Part shown: positions 50,233 to 61,490 of the stretch, piece by piece
Position numbering within the stretch: position 1 is the first letter of the stretch
How the letters are laid out: each line of letters starts with the position of its first letter
NCBI RefSeq assembly: GCF_018638295.1
Contig: NZ_JABTTS010000009.1
Location: forward strand, 365,441 to 429,440
Reading direction: 5' to 3'
Length of the DNA stretch: 64,000 nt
From: Streptomyces sp. CHD11
GTDB taxonomy: Bacteria > Actinomycetota > Actinomycetes > Streptomycetales > Streptomycetaceae
Position numbers and translations under genes: made by a program
The notes under the pieces: generated by a model
Database searches by the model: none
What the model was told of the DNA's origin: nothing
The model's input: only the letters and a program-made list of their open reading frames with translations

Positions 50233-50826
50233 TCAGCCGCTGATCGTGAAGTGCAGCAGGTCCTCCAGGAACGGGATCCTCAGCTTCGGCTCCGGCTGGA
50301 CCATCAGCGCCAGCACCGCGATCCCCAGACCCAGCCCGCCGTACGTGACGATGTCGGTGAACCGGGAGCGCACCGCGAGCATGCCGACGTCCCGCACCGT
50401 CCAGCGCAGCACGGCTCCGGCCACCAGGGCCACGCCGACGAGCAGCGTGCCGAGCCGGAACTGGTCCATCGCGGTCACCAGCAGCCCCAGCCCGGCCGCG
50501 AGCAGCACGGCGAGGATCGGCCACTGGCGGGCGGGCGCGGGCGCGTCACCCGGGGCCGCTCTGCCGCCGCCCTCGGGGCGCGCGGTGTCCCGGGTGAACA
50601 GCGGGAACCGGCGGGTGGCACGCCGCGGCACGCCCTCGGCGTCGGGCGCGCTGACGGAGTCGCGGACCGTGACGTCCTCGGACCGCTCCGGTGTCCGAGC
50701 CTCCGGGGCGTCCTCGGCGCCAAGGGCGTCCTCGGTCCCAGGGGCGTCCTCGGTCCCAGGGGCGTCCTCGGTCCCAGGGGCCCCGGGGGCGTCCCCGGCG
50801 TCGGGGGCGTGCCGCTCAGCCGACAC
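50233..50826 (-). CDS. DUF3017 membrane protein
   Basis: 197 residues. The first 40 or so are a repeat (GTEDAP type), then a charged linker and three hydrophobic segments ([58 protein letters not shown]). DUF3017 genes commonly follow folD in actinobacteria. It overlaps folD by 11 bp. Function is unknown. The N-terminal repeat is encoded by four 18-bp units at 50707-50778. Confidence 0.85.
   Translation of the reverse strand: MSAERHAPDAGDAPGAPGTEDAPGTEDAPGTEDALGAEDAPEARTPERSEDVTVRDSVSAPDAEGVPRRATRRFPLFTRDTARPEGGGRAAPGDAPAPARQWPILAVLLAAGLGLLVTAMDQFRLGTLLVGVALVAGAVLRWTVRDVGMLAVRSRFTDIVTYGGLGLGIAVLALMVQPEPKLRIPFLEDLLHFTISG
50707..50778. repeat. Four 18-bp tandem repeats in the DUF3017 gene
   Basis: GGCGTCCTCGGTCCCAGG occurs three times exactly (50725-50778) and once with three changes (50707-50724). 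Each unit codes for six residues, so copy-number change keeps the frame. Confidence 0.9.
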
Positions 50827-51670
50827 TGCGCTCCGCCGCCTCGACCACGTTGACCAGCAGCTGGGCCCGGGTCATCGGGCCGACGCCGCCGGGGTTCGGG
50901 GCGACCCAGCCGGCCACCTCGGCCACGCCCGGGTGGACGTCGCCCACGATCTTGCCCTCCGCGCTGCGGGAGACACCGACGTCGAGGACGGCCGCGCCCG
51001 GCTTGACGTCCTCGGGACGGACCAGGTGGGCGCTGCCCGCGGCGGCCACGATGATGTCCGCCCGCCGCAGATGCGCCGCCAGGTCACGCGTGCCGGTGTG
51101 GCACTGGGTCACGGTGGCGTTCTCGCTGCGCCGGGTCAGCAGCAGGGGCATCGGGCGGCCGATGGTGACACCGCGCCCGACGACCACGACCTCGGCGCCC
51201 TTGATCTCCACGCCGTGGCGGCGCAGCAGGGTGATGATGCCGTTGGGGGTGCAGGGCAGCGGGGCCGGCTCGTTCAGGACGAGGCGGCCGAGGTTCATCG
51301 GGTGGAGGCCGTCGGCGTCCTTCTCCGGGTCCATCAGTTCGAGGACGCGGTTCTCGTCGATGCCCCGGGGGAGCGGCAACTGGACGATGTAGCCGGTGCA
51401 GGCGGGGTCCTCGTTCAGCTCCCGGACGACCGCCTCGATCTCCTCCTGGGTGGCCGTCTCCGGCAGTTCGCGCTGGATGGACGCGATGCCCACCTGGGCG
51501 CAGTCACGGTGCTTGCCGGCGACGTACTTCTGGCTGCCGGGGTCCTGTCCCACGAGGATCGTGCCGAGGCCGGGCGTGACGCCCTTCTCCTTCAGCGCCG
51601 TCACACGGGCGGTCAGGTCGGACTTGATCTCGGCCGCGGTGGCCTTGCCATCGAGAATCTGGGCGGTCAT
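50816..51670 (-). CDS. folD: Bifunctional methylenetetrahydrofolate dehydrogenase/cyclohydrolase
   Basis: 284 residues. Tyr49-x3-Lys53 ([12 protein letters not shown]) is the catalytic pair; [17 protein letters not shown], a [14 protein letters not shown] segment, [17 protein letters not shown] and [12 protein letters not shown] are family signatures. It links methylene-, methenyl- and formyl-tetrahydrofolate in C1 metabolism. It overlaps the DUF3017 gene, forming a two-gene operon. Confidence 0.96.
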   Translation of the reverse strand: MTAQILDGKATAAEIKSDLTARVTALKEKGVTPGLGTILVGQDPGSQKYVAGKHRDCAQVGIASIQRELPETATQEEIEAVVRELNEDPACTGYIVQLPLPRGIDENRVLELMDPEKDADGLHPMNLGRLVLNEPAPLPCTPNGIITLLRRHGVEIKGAEVVVVGRGVTIGRPMPLLLTRRSENATVTQCHTGTRDLAAHLRRADIIVAAAGSAHLVRPEDVKPGAAVLDVGVSRSAEGKIVGDVHPGVAEVAGWVAPNPGGVGPMTRAQLLVNVVEAAERSVG

Positions 51671-51963
51671 GCCCCCATCCTCGCGGATGACCGGGCCCCG
51701 GTTCCAATCAGCCCGGACGGCGGGCCGCCCGGACGCCCGACCCCGTGCCCGCTCCTCTTCCGCCCGAATCGGTCCAAGATCAGTGATGTTGCACTTGCAC
51801 AACACATACGGCGTACGGCTGGACAAGGAAAGGAACGGTCACGAACGATGAGAGCGCAGTGCCGCGGGCAGAACCGGGGGGACGGACCGCATCTGTAGAA
51901 CTTCCTCCGCGCCGGCCCCCGCGTCGTCCCCGCATCTGAAGCCCAACCGGAGGAAGAACCGCC
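51671..51963. other. Divergent intergenic region upstream of folD and a membrane-protein gene
   Basis: The direct repeat TTGCAC-TTGCAC (51786-51797) followed by AACA lies about midway and could be part of a regulator site. A 16-codon frame, MRAQCRGQNRGDGPHL (51848-51898), has an AAGGAA too far upstream to be persuasive. Nothing else is supported. Confidence 0.35.
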
Positions 51964-52557
51964 ATGAGTTTCGGCGACCCGAACAACCCCTACGGGCAGC
52001 CTCCCCAGCAGCCCCCGGCCGGACCCGGCTACGGCTACCCGCAGCAGCCCGGCGCCCCGCAGCAGGGATACGGCTACCCCGCCGCCCCGCCGGTGGCCCA
52101 GCCGTACGGCGGCGGCGGTTACGCCCCCGCCCAGATGCCGGGCATCACGCGCGCCGCGCAGATCCTGCTCGCGGTGATCGCCGTGTCCCACGTGATCATC
52201 GCGGCCGTGTACGCCGTGGCGCTGGCCGACTGGGACGAGGTGGTGGCCGAAGCCGGGCTCAGGGGCGGCACCGACGCGGAGGAGTTCGCCGACCTGGGCA
52301 AGGGCGTCATCGTCTTCTTCATCGGTCTGGCCGCCGTTTTCGCGATCCTCGGCCTGGTGCTGCTGCTCCAGTACGCCAAGGGCGGCAGCAGCGTGCGCGT
52401 CTGCTCGATCGTGTACGCCTCGTTCGCGATCGTCAGCGGCATCTTCGCCCTGGGCATGTTCGGTCTCGGCCTGCTCATCTGGGTGGTCTCGATCCTGGTG
52501 ATCGTCTTCGCGGCCAAGCGCGCCAGCTCGGAATGGTTCAGACGACCGCGATACTGA
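51964..52557 (+). CDS. Pro/Gly/Gln-rich membrane protein, function unknown
   Basis: 197 residues with GGAGG about 8 nt upstream of ATG 51964. The N-terminal 58 residues are a Pro-Gln-Gly-Tyr repeat-like tail (YGQPPQQPPAGPGYGYPQQ), followed by about four membrane helices (ILLAVIAVSHVIIAAVYAVA, GVIVFFIGLAAVFAILGLVLLL, CSIVYASFAIVSGIFAL, LGLLIWVVSILVIVFAA). The overall plan is common in streptomycete membrane proteins with cytoplasmic disordered tails. No function is assigned. A terminator follows. Confidence 0.82.
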   Translation: MSFGDPNNPYGQPPQQPPAGPGYGYPQQPGAPQQGYGYPAAPPVAQPYGGGGYAPAQMPGITRAAQILLAVIAVSHVIIAAVYAVALADWDEVVAEAGLRGGTDAEEFADLGKGVIVFFIGLAAVFAILGLVLLLQYAKGGSSVRVCSIVYASFAIVSGIFALGMFGLGLLIWVVSILVIVFAAKRASSEWFRRPRY

Positions 52558-52596
52558 ACCGCACGGACCCGCTGAACGGTCCGCGCCGTCGTGTCC

Positions 52597-52642
52597 CGCA
52601 GGGGCCGTGTCCCGCCACTCGTGGCGTGACACGGCCCCTGCG
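52597..52642 (+). terminator. Terminator after the membrane-protein gene
   Basis: A 15-bp outer stem (52597-52611 with 52628-52642) plus an inner 6-bp stem CGCCAC/GTGGCG around a 2-nt turn make one long hairpin 39 nt after the stop. Confidence 0.75.
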
Positions 52643-52730
52643 CGTCACGGGACGCGCCGTGCGGGCGGAAGCTTCGCCGCTCCGCAGGAGCGTCCCTTAA
52701 CCTGCTCCCCGTTGGACTGGAGAAAGTTGG

Positions 52731-52746
52731 CCCCGAGAAATCGGGG
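52731..52746 (+). promoter_or_regulatory. Hairpin with GAAA tetraloop before the FHA-like gene
   Basis: CCCCGA-GAAA-TCGGGG, a 6-bp stem capped by a GNRA-type loop, ends just before the AAGGGGGAA ribosome site of the gene at 52763. Confidence 0.45.
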
Positions 52747-52762
52747 AAGGGGGAACGACTCC

Positions 52763-53506
52763 ATGTACAGCGTCATTGTGGTGCCGCCGTCGGGCGGCGT
52801 CGGGGACGAACAGATCCGCATCGCCACGGGTGAACGTCTCACGTTCGGCAGAGCGGCGACGGAGGGCGGTCTCGCCCTCGCCCATGAAGGAGTGCCCCGG
52901 GTCGCCGGTGAGATCTCGGCGCACCGGACGTTCTGGCTGCTGAGCAACCTCAGCGAGGACCAGACCTACGTGGTGGAGAACCCGGAGGGCGCCGGCGAAC
53001 ACATCAAGGTCGCGCCGGGCAGGCTGGAGACACCCGTTCCGTTCGAGTTCGCGCGGGTGGTGCTGCCCTCCGCGGGCGATCTCCTCACGTTCGACGTCTG
53101 GGCTCCGTGCCACGCCTTCCGCAGCGTCGACCGCCGCGGGCTCGCGGGTGCGACGACCGTTCCGGCATTCGCCCTCGACCGTACGAAACGGTACTTCGCG
53201 GTGCTCGCGGCGCTGTGCGAGCCCCGGCTGCGCGGCGAGCCGCACGCCCCGCTGCCCGCGGTCGAGGAACTCGTCGAACGGCTGCGCCCCACCTGGCCGA
53301 AGGTCAGCCGCTCCGCCGTCTACTGGAACATCGACTACCTGGCCGTCAAGCTCCGGCTGAGACCGGGCCCGCATGACGCCGCCCGGACCGGCCGGCGGGC
53401 CAACGGCAAGAAGCAGTCCCTCGTCTCGCTCGCCCTCCGCTTCGACCTGGTGCGTGAGGACGACCTCATCGTGCTCGATCCGTCCCGTAACGAGGTGGTC
53501 CGGTGA
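52763..53506 (+). CDS. FHA-like domain protein, partner of the receptor kinase
   Basis: 247 residues from ATG 52763, which has AAGGGGG 12 nt upstream. The N-terminal 100 residues look like an FHA-type phosphothreonine-binding fold (RIATGERLTFGRAATEGGLAL, then RVAGEISAHRTFWLLSNLSED). The C-terminal half includes LVERLRPTWPKVSRSAVYWNIDYLAVKLRL, a possible helical DNA- or protein-binding segment. Its stop overlaps the kinase GTG, so the pair is co-translated. It probably binds kinase autophosphorylation sites or is a substrate. The FHA assignment is by eye. Confidence 0.75.
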   Translation: MYSVIVVPPSGGVGDEQIRIATGERLTFGRAATEGGLALAHEGVPRVAGEISAHRTFWLLSNLSEDQTYVVENPEGAGEHIKVAPGRLETPVPFEFARVVLPSAGDLLTFDVWAPCHAFRSVDRRGLAGATTVPAFALDRTKRYFAVLAALCEPRLRGEPHAPLPAVEELVERLRPTWPKVSRSAVYWNIDYLAVKLRLRPGPHDAARTGRRANGKKQSLVSLALRFDLVREDDLIVLDPSRNEVVR

Positions 53507-54846
53507 ACAGACAGCCGTACGCCGTCCCCGTCCCGAAGGGCTATCGGGTGGGCGTCTGGGAGGTACGCGAAACCCTCGCCTCGGGCGCGTTCGCCACCGT
53601 CTACGCGGCCCGCCGGGCCGTCGACGCCCCGGACCCCGCGCTGCCCCGCGACGCCGCTCTCAAGTTCCTGCCGACCGGCACCCGAACCCCTCGCCAGCTC
53701 AGCCACCTGCGCGAACTGGCCGAAAGGGAGGCCGACCTGCTGGGCCGGATCCGCGCGCCCCGGCTGATCCGCATGTACGAGACCCTGACGGTCGACGACC
53801 CGGCCCACCCGGAACTCGACGGTGCCTCCGTCCTCGTCCTGGAACGGGCGGAGGGTTCCCTGGATGCCTTGCTGGAGCGGACCCCGGCCCCCGAGGCCGG
53901 CCCGGCACTGCTCGCCCAGATCTGCGAGGGCCTGCACCAGTTGCACCACGCGGGCTGGGTGCACGGTGACCTGAAACCGGCCAACGTGCTGTTGCTGGCG
54001 GACGGTTCGGTGCGCCTCGCCGATTTCAACATGGCCGCCGAACTCGAGGGCACCCACGCCTACTCCCCTGCCTTCGCCACCCCCGACTACACCGCACCCG
54101 AACTGCTCTGGCCCGAGATCGACGAGCGGGGCGCCCGGATCCGCCCCACCGCCGACATCTGGGCCTTCGGCGTCCTCGCCCACATCGTCCTGTCCGGCTC
54201 CTTCCCGCTCCCGGGCGGCTCCACGCAGGCCCGCACCGACGCGGCGATGCGCTACGCCCGGGGCGCGGAGGAACTCCGGCTGTCCCCCGGACTCCCCGAC
54301 GACTGGCGGGAGATCGTACGGGACTGTCTGGCCGCCACGCACGAGGAGCGCGCCGCGGACACGGCGGCACTGCTGCGCCGCGTGGAACAGGCCGCGGGCG
54401 CCTCCCGCTCCGCCCGTCTGCCCCGGCTGAAGCCCCGGCGGTGGCGGCGCCCCGCGGCCCTGGCGGCGGTCGTCGCCGCGCTGGTGCTTGCGGGCTCCGG
54501 CGTGGCGTACACAAGCCTGCGGGACGAGGCTCCCGCGGCCGCCGCGCCGCCCACGTGCGAGAAGCCGGTGGTGTACGAGGATCCTGAGCACGGCCCCGGC
54601 CACATGGCGGGTCACAGCGGCACGTGGGACTTCACCGTCAAACAGGGGGACGGAGGAAGCCAGGTCAGAGAGCTCCAGTGCCTGCTCCGGTACCTGCACG
54701 GCGTCACGGAGGTCGGCGCGGTCGACGGCGATTTCGGCCCCCTGACCCACGGGGCGGTCGTCACCTTCCAGGAACGGGCCGGGCTGGACGCGGACGGCAT
54801 GGTGGGCCCCGCCACATGGCGCGCCCTGCGCCGGACGGACGGCTGA
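53503..54846 (+). CDS. Receptor-type Ser/Thr protein kinase with peptidoglycan-binding domain
   Basis: 447 residues from GTG 53503. The kinase domain (about 15-298) has a loose glycine loop (LASGAFATVYAAR), Lys54 (AALKFL), a catalytic loop HGDLKPAN (Asp156, Asn161) with Gly for the usual Arg, DFN (Asp174 to Asn176) in place of DFG, and TADIWAFGVLAH. A membrane helix (about 318-337) leads to a short outer part with a PG_binding_1 domain (about 386-443, VRELQCLLRYLHG, VDGDFGPLTHGAVVTFQERAGLDADGMVGPATW). It may couple cell-wall state to cytoplasmic phosphorylation. Loss of the DFG Gly leaves activity open. Confidence 0.9.
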   Translation: MNRQPYAVPVPKGYRVGVWEVRETLASGAFATVYAARRAVDAPDPALPRDAALKFLPTGTRTPRQLSHLRELAEREADLLGRIRAPRLIRMYETLTVDDPAHPELDGASVLVLERAEGSLDALLERTPAPEAGPALLAQICEGLHQLHHAGWVHGDLKPANVLLLADGSVRLADFNMAAELEGTHAYSPAFATPDYTAPELLWPEIDERGARIRPTADIWAFGVLAHIVLSGSFPLPGGSTQARTDAAMRYARGAEELRLSPGLPDDWREIVRDCLAATHEERAADTAALLRRVEQAAGASRSARLPRLKPRRWRRPAALAAVVAALVLAGSGVAYTSLRDEAPAAAAPPTCEKPVVYEDPEHGPGHMAGHSGTWDFTVKQGDGGSQVRELQCLLRYLHGVTEVGAVDGDFGPLTHGAVVTFQERAGLDADGMVGPATWRALRRTDG

Positions 54847-54878
54847 ATCCGAGTCCGCTGGTCCCGCGCGGCCGCCGG

Positions 54879-57243
<2,365 letters not shown>

Positions 57244-57639
57244 CGAACGACTACTCCTCGGGCAGGCGCACCGTTGTGCGCCTGGAAACGGCGTCTGGTT
57301 TCCGGTCCCCCCGAAGTACGGATGCGGTGCTTTCCGCATTCACCCGTACTGCACCGGGGAGCAAGACGCCCCCGGACGTCACTCGGTTCCCGGTGGTGTG
57401 CATGGCGCACAGACTACGCACCGCCAAAACCTGCCGAGCACAGAAGTTCACCTCAAATCAGGCAACTTGCTGGCAATGAATCAATGATGTGACCCCGTTC
57501 ACCCCTCTCCCTCTTGTCGCATCCGGAAGACCGTTCTATCGTCATGATGTATCGAGTCGATACATCAGCTCGGCATAAGGACTGCGTTCCAGCCGTACAC
57601 GAGGCCGTCACGGGTGACCGCGGCAGAGGGGAGGCGACG
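57244..57639. other. Divergent regulatory region between the PBP gene and padR
   Basis: These 396 bp serve both promoters. The right half is AT-richer than its surroundings and contains the PadR operator (57545-57567). I see no gene in it. Confidence 0.6.
57545..57567. promoter_or_regulatory. PadR-type operator, 23-bp perfect palindrome
   Basis: TGATGTATCGA, a central G, and TCGATACATCA form a perfect inverted repeat containing ATGTAT-N7-ATACAT, the shape of known PadR operators. It lies 73-95 bp upstream of the padR start, implying autoregulation. Confidence 0.8.
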
Positions 57640-58323
57640 ATGAGCCGGCGTTCCGGAATCCTCGAGTTCGCCGTCCTCGGCCTGCTCCGCGAATCCCCGA
57701 TGCACGGCTATGAGCTGCGCAAACGACTCAATACGTCGCTGGGTGTGTTCCGTGCCTTCAGCTACGGAACGCTCTACCCCTGCCTGAAGACGCTGCTCGC
57801 CAACGGCTGGTTGATCGAGGAGCCCGGGAACACCACCGAGGACGCCCTCGCCGCTCCGCTCACGGGGCGCCGCGCCAAGATCGTCTACCGGTTGACGGCC
57901 GAGGGCAAGGAGCACTTCGAGCAGTTGCTCTCCCAGACGGGACCGGACGCCTACGAGGACGAGACCTTCGCCGCGCGGTTCGCCTTCTTCGGGCAGACAT
58001 CGCGCGACGTACGGATGCGCGTGCTCGAGGGACGCCGCAGCCGGCTGGAGGAACGCCTCGAGAAGATGCGCTCCTCCCTGTCGCGGACCCGGGAGCGTCT
58101 CGACGACTACACCCTCGAGCTCCAGCGCCACGGGATGGAATCCGTGGAGCGCGAAGTGCGCTGGCTGAACGAGCTCATCGAGAGCGAGCGGGCGGGACGG
58201 GACCTGAAGAGGCCCGCCACCGGGGGATCCGCCCAGCAGGACACCACATCTGGAGCGACGGGCGGCCTGCCCCGGCCGGGGGAGAGCCCCCGGCCGGATA
58301 CGCCCGACGACACCGCCACGTGA
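57640..58323 (+). CDS. PadR family transcriptional regulator
   Basis: 227 residues from ATG 57640, which has AGAGGGGAGG 5 nt upstream. The winged helix (about 6-95) reads [23 protein letters not shown], then [22 protein letters not shown] and a late [16 protein letters not shown], all typical of PadR-N. A long helical C-terminal part (about 110-185) is the dimerisation region, followed by a disordered Pro/Ser tail. It is followed 43 bp later by ino1 and probably regulates it and itself through the 23-bp palindrome. Confidence 0.93.
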   Translation: MSRRSGILEFAVLGLLRESPMHGYELRKRLNTSLGVFRAFSYGTLYPCLKTLLANGWLIEEPGNTTEDALAAPLTGRRAKIVYRLTAEGKEHFEQLLSQTGPDAYEDETFAARFAFFGQTSRDVRMRVLEGRRSRLEERLEKMRSSLSRTRERLDDYTLELQRHGMESVEREVRWLNELIESERAGRDLKRPATGGSAQQDTTSGATGGLPRPGESPRPDTPDDTAT

Positions 58324-58366
58324 GACCCGTTCAGGGCCTCACTCGTACACACAGGGAGCAACCGGA

Positions 58367-59449
58367 ATGGGTTCGGTTCGCGTAGCCATCGTCGGCGTGG
58401 GCAACTGCGCCGCGTCGCTGGTACAGGGAGTCGAGTACTACAAGGACGCCGACCCGGCGTCCAAGGTGCCGGGCCTGATGCACGTCCAGTTCGGCGAGTA
58501 CCACGTCCGCGACGTCGAGTTCGTCGCCGCCTTCGACGTGGACGCCAAGAAGGTCGGTCTCGACCTCGCGGACGCCATCGGCGCCTCTGAGAACAACACC
58601 ATCAAGATCTGCGACGTCCCCAGCAGCGGGGTGACGGTCCAGCGCGGCCACACCCTCGACGGTCTCGGCAAGTACTACCGCGAGACCATCGAGGAGTCCG
58701 ACGAGGACCCGGCCGACATCGTCCAGGTCCTCAAGGACAAGCAGGTCGACGTTCTCGTCTGCTACCTGCCCGTAGGCTCCGACGACGCGGCGAAGTTCTA
58801 CGCCCAGTGCGCCATCGACGCCAAGGTCGCCTTCGTCAACGCCCTCCCGGTCTTCATCGCCGGCACCAAGGAGTGGGCGGACAAGTTCACCGAGGCGGGC
58901 GTCCCGATCGTCGGTGACGACATCAAGTCCCAGGTCGGCGCCACCATCACGCACCGCGTCATGGCGAAGCTGTTCGAGGACCGCGGCGTCGTCCTGGACC
59001 GTACGATGCAACTGAACGTCGGCGGCAACATGGACTTCAAGAACATGCTCGAGCGCGACCGCCTCGAGTCCAAGAAGATCTCCAAGACGCAGGCCGTCAC
59101 CTCGCAGATCCCCGACCGGGACCTCGGCGAGAAGAACGTCCACATCGGCCCGTCCGACTACGTCGCCTGGCTGGACGACCGCAAGTGGGCCTACGTCCGT
59201 CTCGAGGGCCGTGCCTTCGGTGACGTCCCGCTGAGCCTGGAGTACAAGCTCGAGGTCTGGGACTCCCCGAACTCCGCCGGTGTCATCATCGACGCCCTGC
59301 GCGCCGCGAAGATTGCCAAGGACCGGGGCATCGGCGGCCCGATCCTCTCCGCGTCCTCGTACTTCATGAAGTCCCCCCCGGTGCAGTACTTCGACGACCA
59401 GGCCCGGGAGAACGTCGAGAAGTTCATCGCCGGCGAGGTCGAGCGCTAG
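58367..59449 (+). CDS. ino1: Inositol-3-phosphate synthase
   Basis: 360 residues with AGGGAG 8 nt upstream. The NAD-binding motif [20 protein letters not shown], the [20 protein letters not shown] segment, [13 protein letters not shown] and the active-site Lys-containing stretches ([25 protein letters not shown]) match the prokaryotic type. It converts glucose-6-phosphate to inositol-3-phosphate, needed in actinobacteria for mycothiol and phosphatidylinositol lipids. It lies downstream of padR. Confidence 0.95.
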   Translation: MGSVRVAIVGVGNCAASLVQGVEYYKDADPASKVPGLMHVQFGEYHVRDVEFVAAFDVDAKKVGLDLADAIGASENNTIKICDVPSSGVTVQRGHTLDGLGKYYRETIEESDEDPADIVQVLKDKQVDVLVCYLPVGSDDAAKFYAQCAIDAKVAFVNALPVFIAGTKEWADKFTEAGVPIVGDDIKSQVGATITHRVMAKLFEDRGVVLDRTMQLNVGGNMDFKNMLERDRLESKKISKTQAVTSQIPDRDLGEKNVHIGPSDYVAWLDDRKWAYVRLEGRAFGDVPLSLEYKLEVWDSPNSAGVIIDALRAAKIAKDRGIGGPILSASSYFMKSPPVQYFDDQARENVEKFIAGEVER

Positions 59450-59470
59450 GACCTCCCGCTGCGGGCAGTC

Positions 59471-59504
59471 GAGGGTCTCCGGGTCGTAGGTCCCGGAGAC
59501 CCTC
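59471..59504 (+). terminator. Terminator after ino1
   Basis: A perfect 13-bp stem (GAGGGTCTCCGGG, 59471-59483 with 59492-59504) with an 8-nt loop, 21 nt after the stop and followed by TTCAT. Confidence 0.8.
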
Positions 59505-59526
59505 TTCATATGTGAGGCTGTGCCTC

Positions 59527-60789
59527 ATGGCCGTCGTCGGTGACCTGCGCGTTCTGCTGCGCTTCCAGGGCTTCAGACGCCTGCTCTCCGTCCGTCTGCT
59601 CTCCCAGGGCGCCGACGGCGTCTTCCAGGTCGCACTCGCCTCGTACGTGGTCTTCTCACCGGAGAGGCAGACATCGGCCGTGGCGATCGCCGCCGCGATG
59701 GCGGTGCTGCTCCTCCCGTACTCCGTGGTCGGCCCCTTCGCCGGGATCCTGCTGGACCGCTGGCGCCGCCGTCAGGTGTTTCTGTACGGCAATCTGCTGC
59801 GCGCCCTGATGGCGTCGGTGACCGCCCTTCTCATCCTCGGCCGGGTACCCGACTGGCTGCTCTTCGTCTCCGCCCTGTGCGTCACCGGCGTCAACCGGTT
59901 CGTCCTCGCGGGCCTGTCCGCCGCGCTGCCGCGTGTGGTGGACCACGAGCGACTGGTCGTCGCCAACTCGCTTTCCCCGACCGCCGGAACCCTCGCCGCG
60001 ACCGCGGGCGGCGGACTGGCCTTCCTCGTCCGGCTGAGCGGCGCCGACTCCGACGCGGTGGTGGTGCTCGTGGGCGCCGCGCTGTATCTGGGCGCGGCCG
60101 TGGCATCGCTGCGTATGACGAAGGAACTGCTGGGGCCGGACCAGGCGTTGCTACGCCCCCGCCTCAGCGCGGCGCTCGGCGGCACCGCCCGCGACCTCAG
60201 GGCGGGACTGGGTCACCTCGCCGCGCCTCCGCGCAGAGAAGCGGCCTGGGCCCTCACGGCGATGTCGCTGATGCGGTTCTGCTACGGCGCCATGCTCGTC
60301 CTGCTGCTGATGCTGTGCCGGTACGCGCTGACCTCGACCACGGACCAGGGACTCGCCCTGCTGGGCCTGGCGTTGGGGGCTTCGGGTGCCGGCTTCTTCG
60401 TGGCGGCCGTCATGACGCCTTGGGCCGCCGGGCGGCTCGGGCCGGGCCGGTGGATCGTGGTGTGCGCCGCGTCGGCGGCGTTACTGGTCCCCGCGTCGGG
60501 CCTTCCGTTCGCCACCGTCCCCCTCCTCGCGGGGGCGTTCGTCCTTGGGGTGACCACTCAAGGCGCCAAGATCGCCACGGACACCATCGTCCAGTCCGCC
60601 GTGGAGGACGGCTTCCGCGGCCGGGTCTTCTCCCTGTACGACGTCCTGTTCAACGTGGCCTTCGTCGGCGCCGCCGGTGTGGCCGCCCTGATGTTGCCTC
60701 CGGACGGCCGATCGGTCCCACTCGTGGTAACAGTCGCCGTTATCTACGGAGCAGTAGCTGTGGCTATGACACGGTTTGAACGTCGATAA
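59527..60789 (+). CDS. Major facilitator superfamily transporter
   Basis: 420 residues from ATG 59527; GTG 59512 is an alternative. About 12 helices are visible, with the cytoplasmic-loop motif GPFAGILLDRWRRRQVFLYG between helices 2 and 3 and later VEDGFRGRVFSLYDVLFNV. This fits the drug-exporter-like MFS group. The substrate is not known. It sits after the ino1 terminator, so it probably has its own promoter within the short gap. Confidence 0.9.
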   Translation: MAVVGDLRVLLRFQGFRRLLSVRLLSQGADGVFQVALASYVVFSPERQTSAVAIAAAMAVLLLPYSVVGPFAGILLDRWRRRQVFLYGNLLRALMASVTALLILGRVPDWLLFVSALCVTGVNRFVLAGLSAALPRVVDHERLVVANSLSPTAGTLAATAGGGLAFLVRLSGADSDAVVVLVGAALYLGAAVASLRMTKELLGPDQALLRPRLSAALGGTARDLRAGLGHLAAPPRREAAWALTAMSLMRFCYGAMLVLLLMLCRYALTSTTDQGLALLGLALGASGAGFFVAAVMTPWAAGRLGPGRWIVVCAASAALLVPASGLPFATVPLLAGAFVLGVTTQGAKIATDTIVQSAVEDGFRGRVFSLYDVLFNVAFVGAAGVAALMLPPDGRSVPLVVTVAVIYGAVAVAMTRFERR

Positions 60790-60912
60790 GTGTCACATCA
60801 ATGCCACATTGCCTCATCCGGCTCCCGAGTTGTCAGTGCGGCCCGGTAACTTACGTGCGTCTTATCAGCGCAGCTTTTGCGCCACGCACCTATGTTTCAG
60901 GGGGATCCCCAA

Positions 60913-61389
60913 GTGACCACTCCACCGCCTCAGGGCAACCCGTTCGCCCAGGGCCAGCCGCAGCACCAGGGCCAGGCCCCTCACCCGCCCCAAGGCGGCT
61001 TCCCGCAGGCCGGCCAGCCTGGGTTCCCCCCGCCGGGCGCTCCGGTCCCGCCGCCGGCTCCCGCCAGGCGCTTCAACAAGACGCTGATACGCATCGTCGG
61101 CTTCATCGTCATTGCAGTTCTCATCGCTGTGGGCAAGTGGTTCTTCGGACAGACGGACGCAGAGACCGCGTCCGTGGGCAGCTGCATGCACAACAAGGGC
61201 ACGCAGGTGGCCCCGGACCTCAAGGGAGTCGACTGCTCTTCGAGCGACGCCCAGTACAAGGTCGTCGAGAAGTTCGATGACACCAGCGACAGCGACAAGT
61301 GCGAGGCCGTCAAGGAGGCGACGATCTCCTACTACCAGACGGGTGACAGCAGTCACAATGTGGTTCTCTGCCTCAAGGAAGTGAAGTAA
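60913..61389 (+). CDS. LppU/SCO3897 family membrane-anchored protein
   Basis: 158 residues from GTG 60913, which has AGGGGG about 8 nt upstream. A Pro/Gln/Gly-rich cytoplasmic N-terminus (about 1-58) is followed by a membrane helix (about 67-86, RIVGFIVIAVLIAVGKWFFG) and a small outer domain. That domain has four Cys (VGSCMHNKG, VDCSSSDAQYKVV, DKCEAVKEA, VVLCLKEVK) that could form two disulfides. The same family is seen beside cca in other streptomycetes. Function is unknown. Confidence 0.88.
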   Translation: MTTPPPQGNPFAQGQPQHQGQAPHPPQGGFPQAGQPGFPPPGAPVPPPAPARRFNKTLIRIVGFIVIAVLIAVGKWFFGQTDAETASVGSCMHNKGTQVAPDLKGVDCSSSDAQYKVVEKFDDTSDSDKCEAVKEATISYYQTGDSSHNVVLCLKEVK

Positions 61390-61415
61390 CCCTTCCGCGC
61401 GGACCAGAGGGCGGT

Positions 61416-61429
61416 GTTTCACGTGAAAC
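61416..61429. promoter_or_regulatory. parS: parS site 1 (ParB-binding)
   Basis: GTTTCACGTGAAAC is the perfect Streptomyces parS consensus. It sits at the centre of a 32-bp perfect palindrome (61407-61438) 27 nt after the LppU-type stop, so the same DNA may also act as a terminator. Confidence 0.92.
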
Positions 61430-61457
61430 ACCGCCCTCCGTCGTGCCAGCGGGTCAT

Positions 61458-61471
61458 GTTTCACGTGAAAC
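61458..61471. promoter_or_regulatory. parS: parS site 2 (ParB-binding)
   Basis: A second GTTTCACGTGAAAC, centre 42 bp from the first (four helical turns). GGGTCA and TGACCC extend the palindrome on both sides with one mismatch. Confidence 0.92.
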
Positions 61472-61490
61472 GTGACCCCGTTTCGCACTC

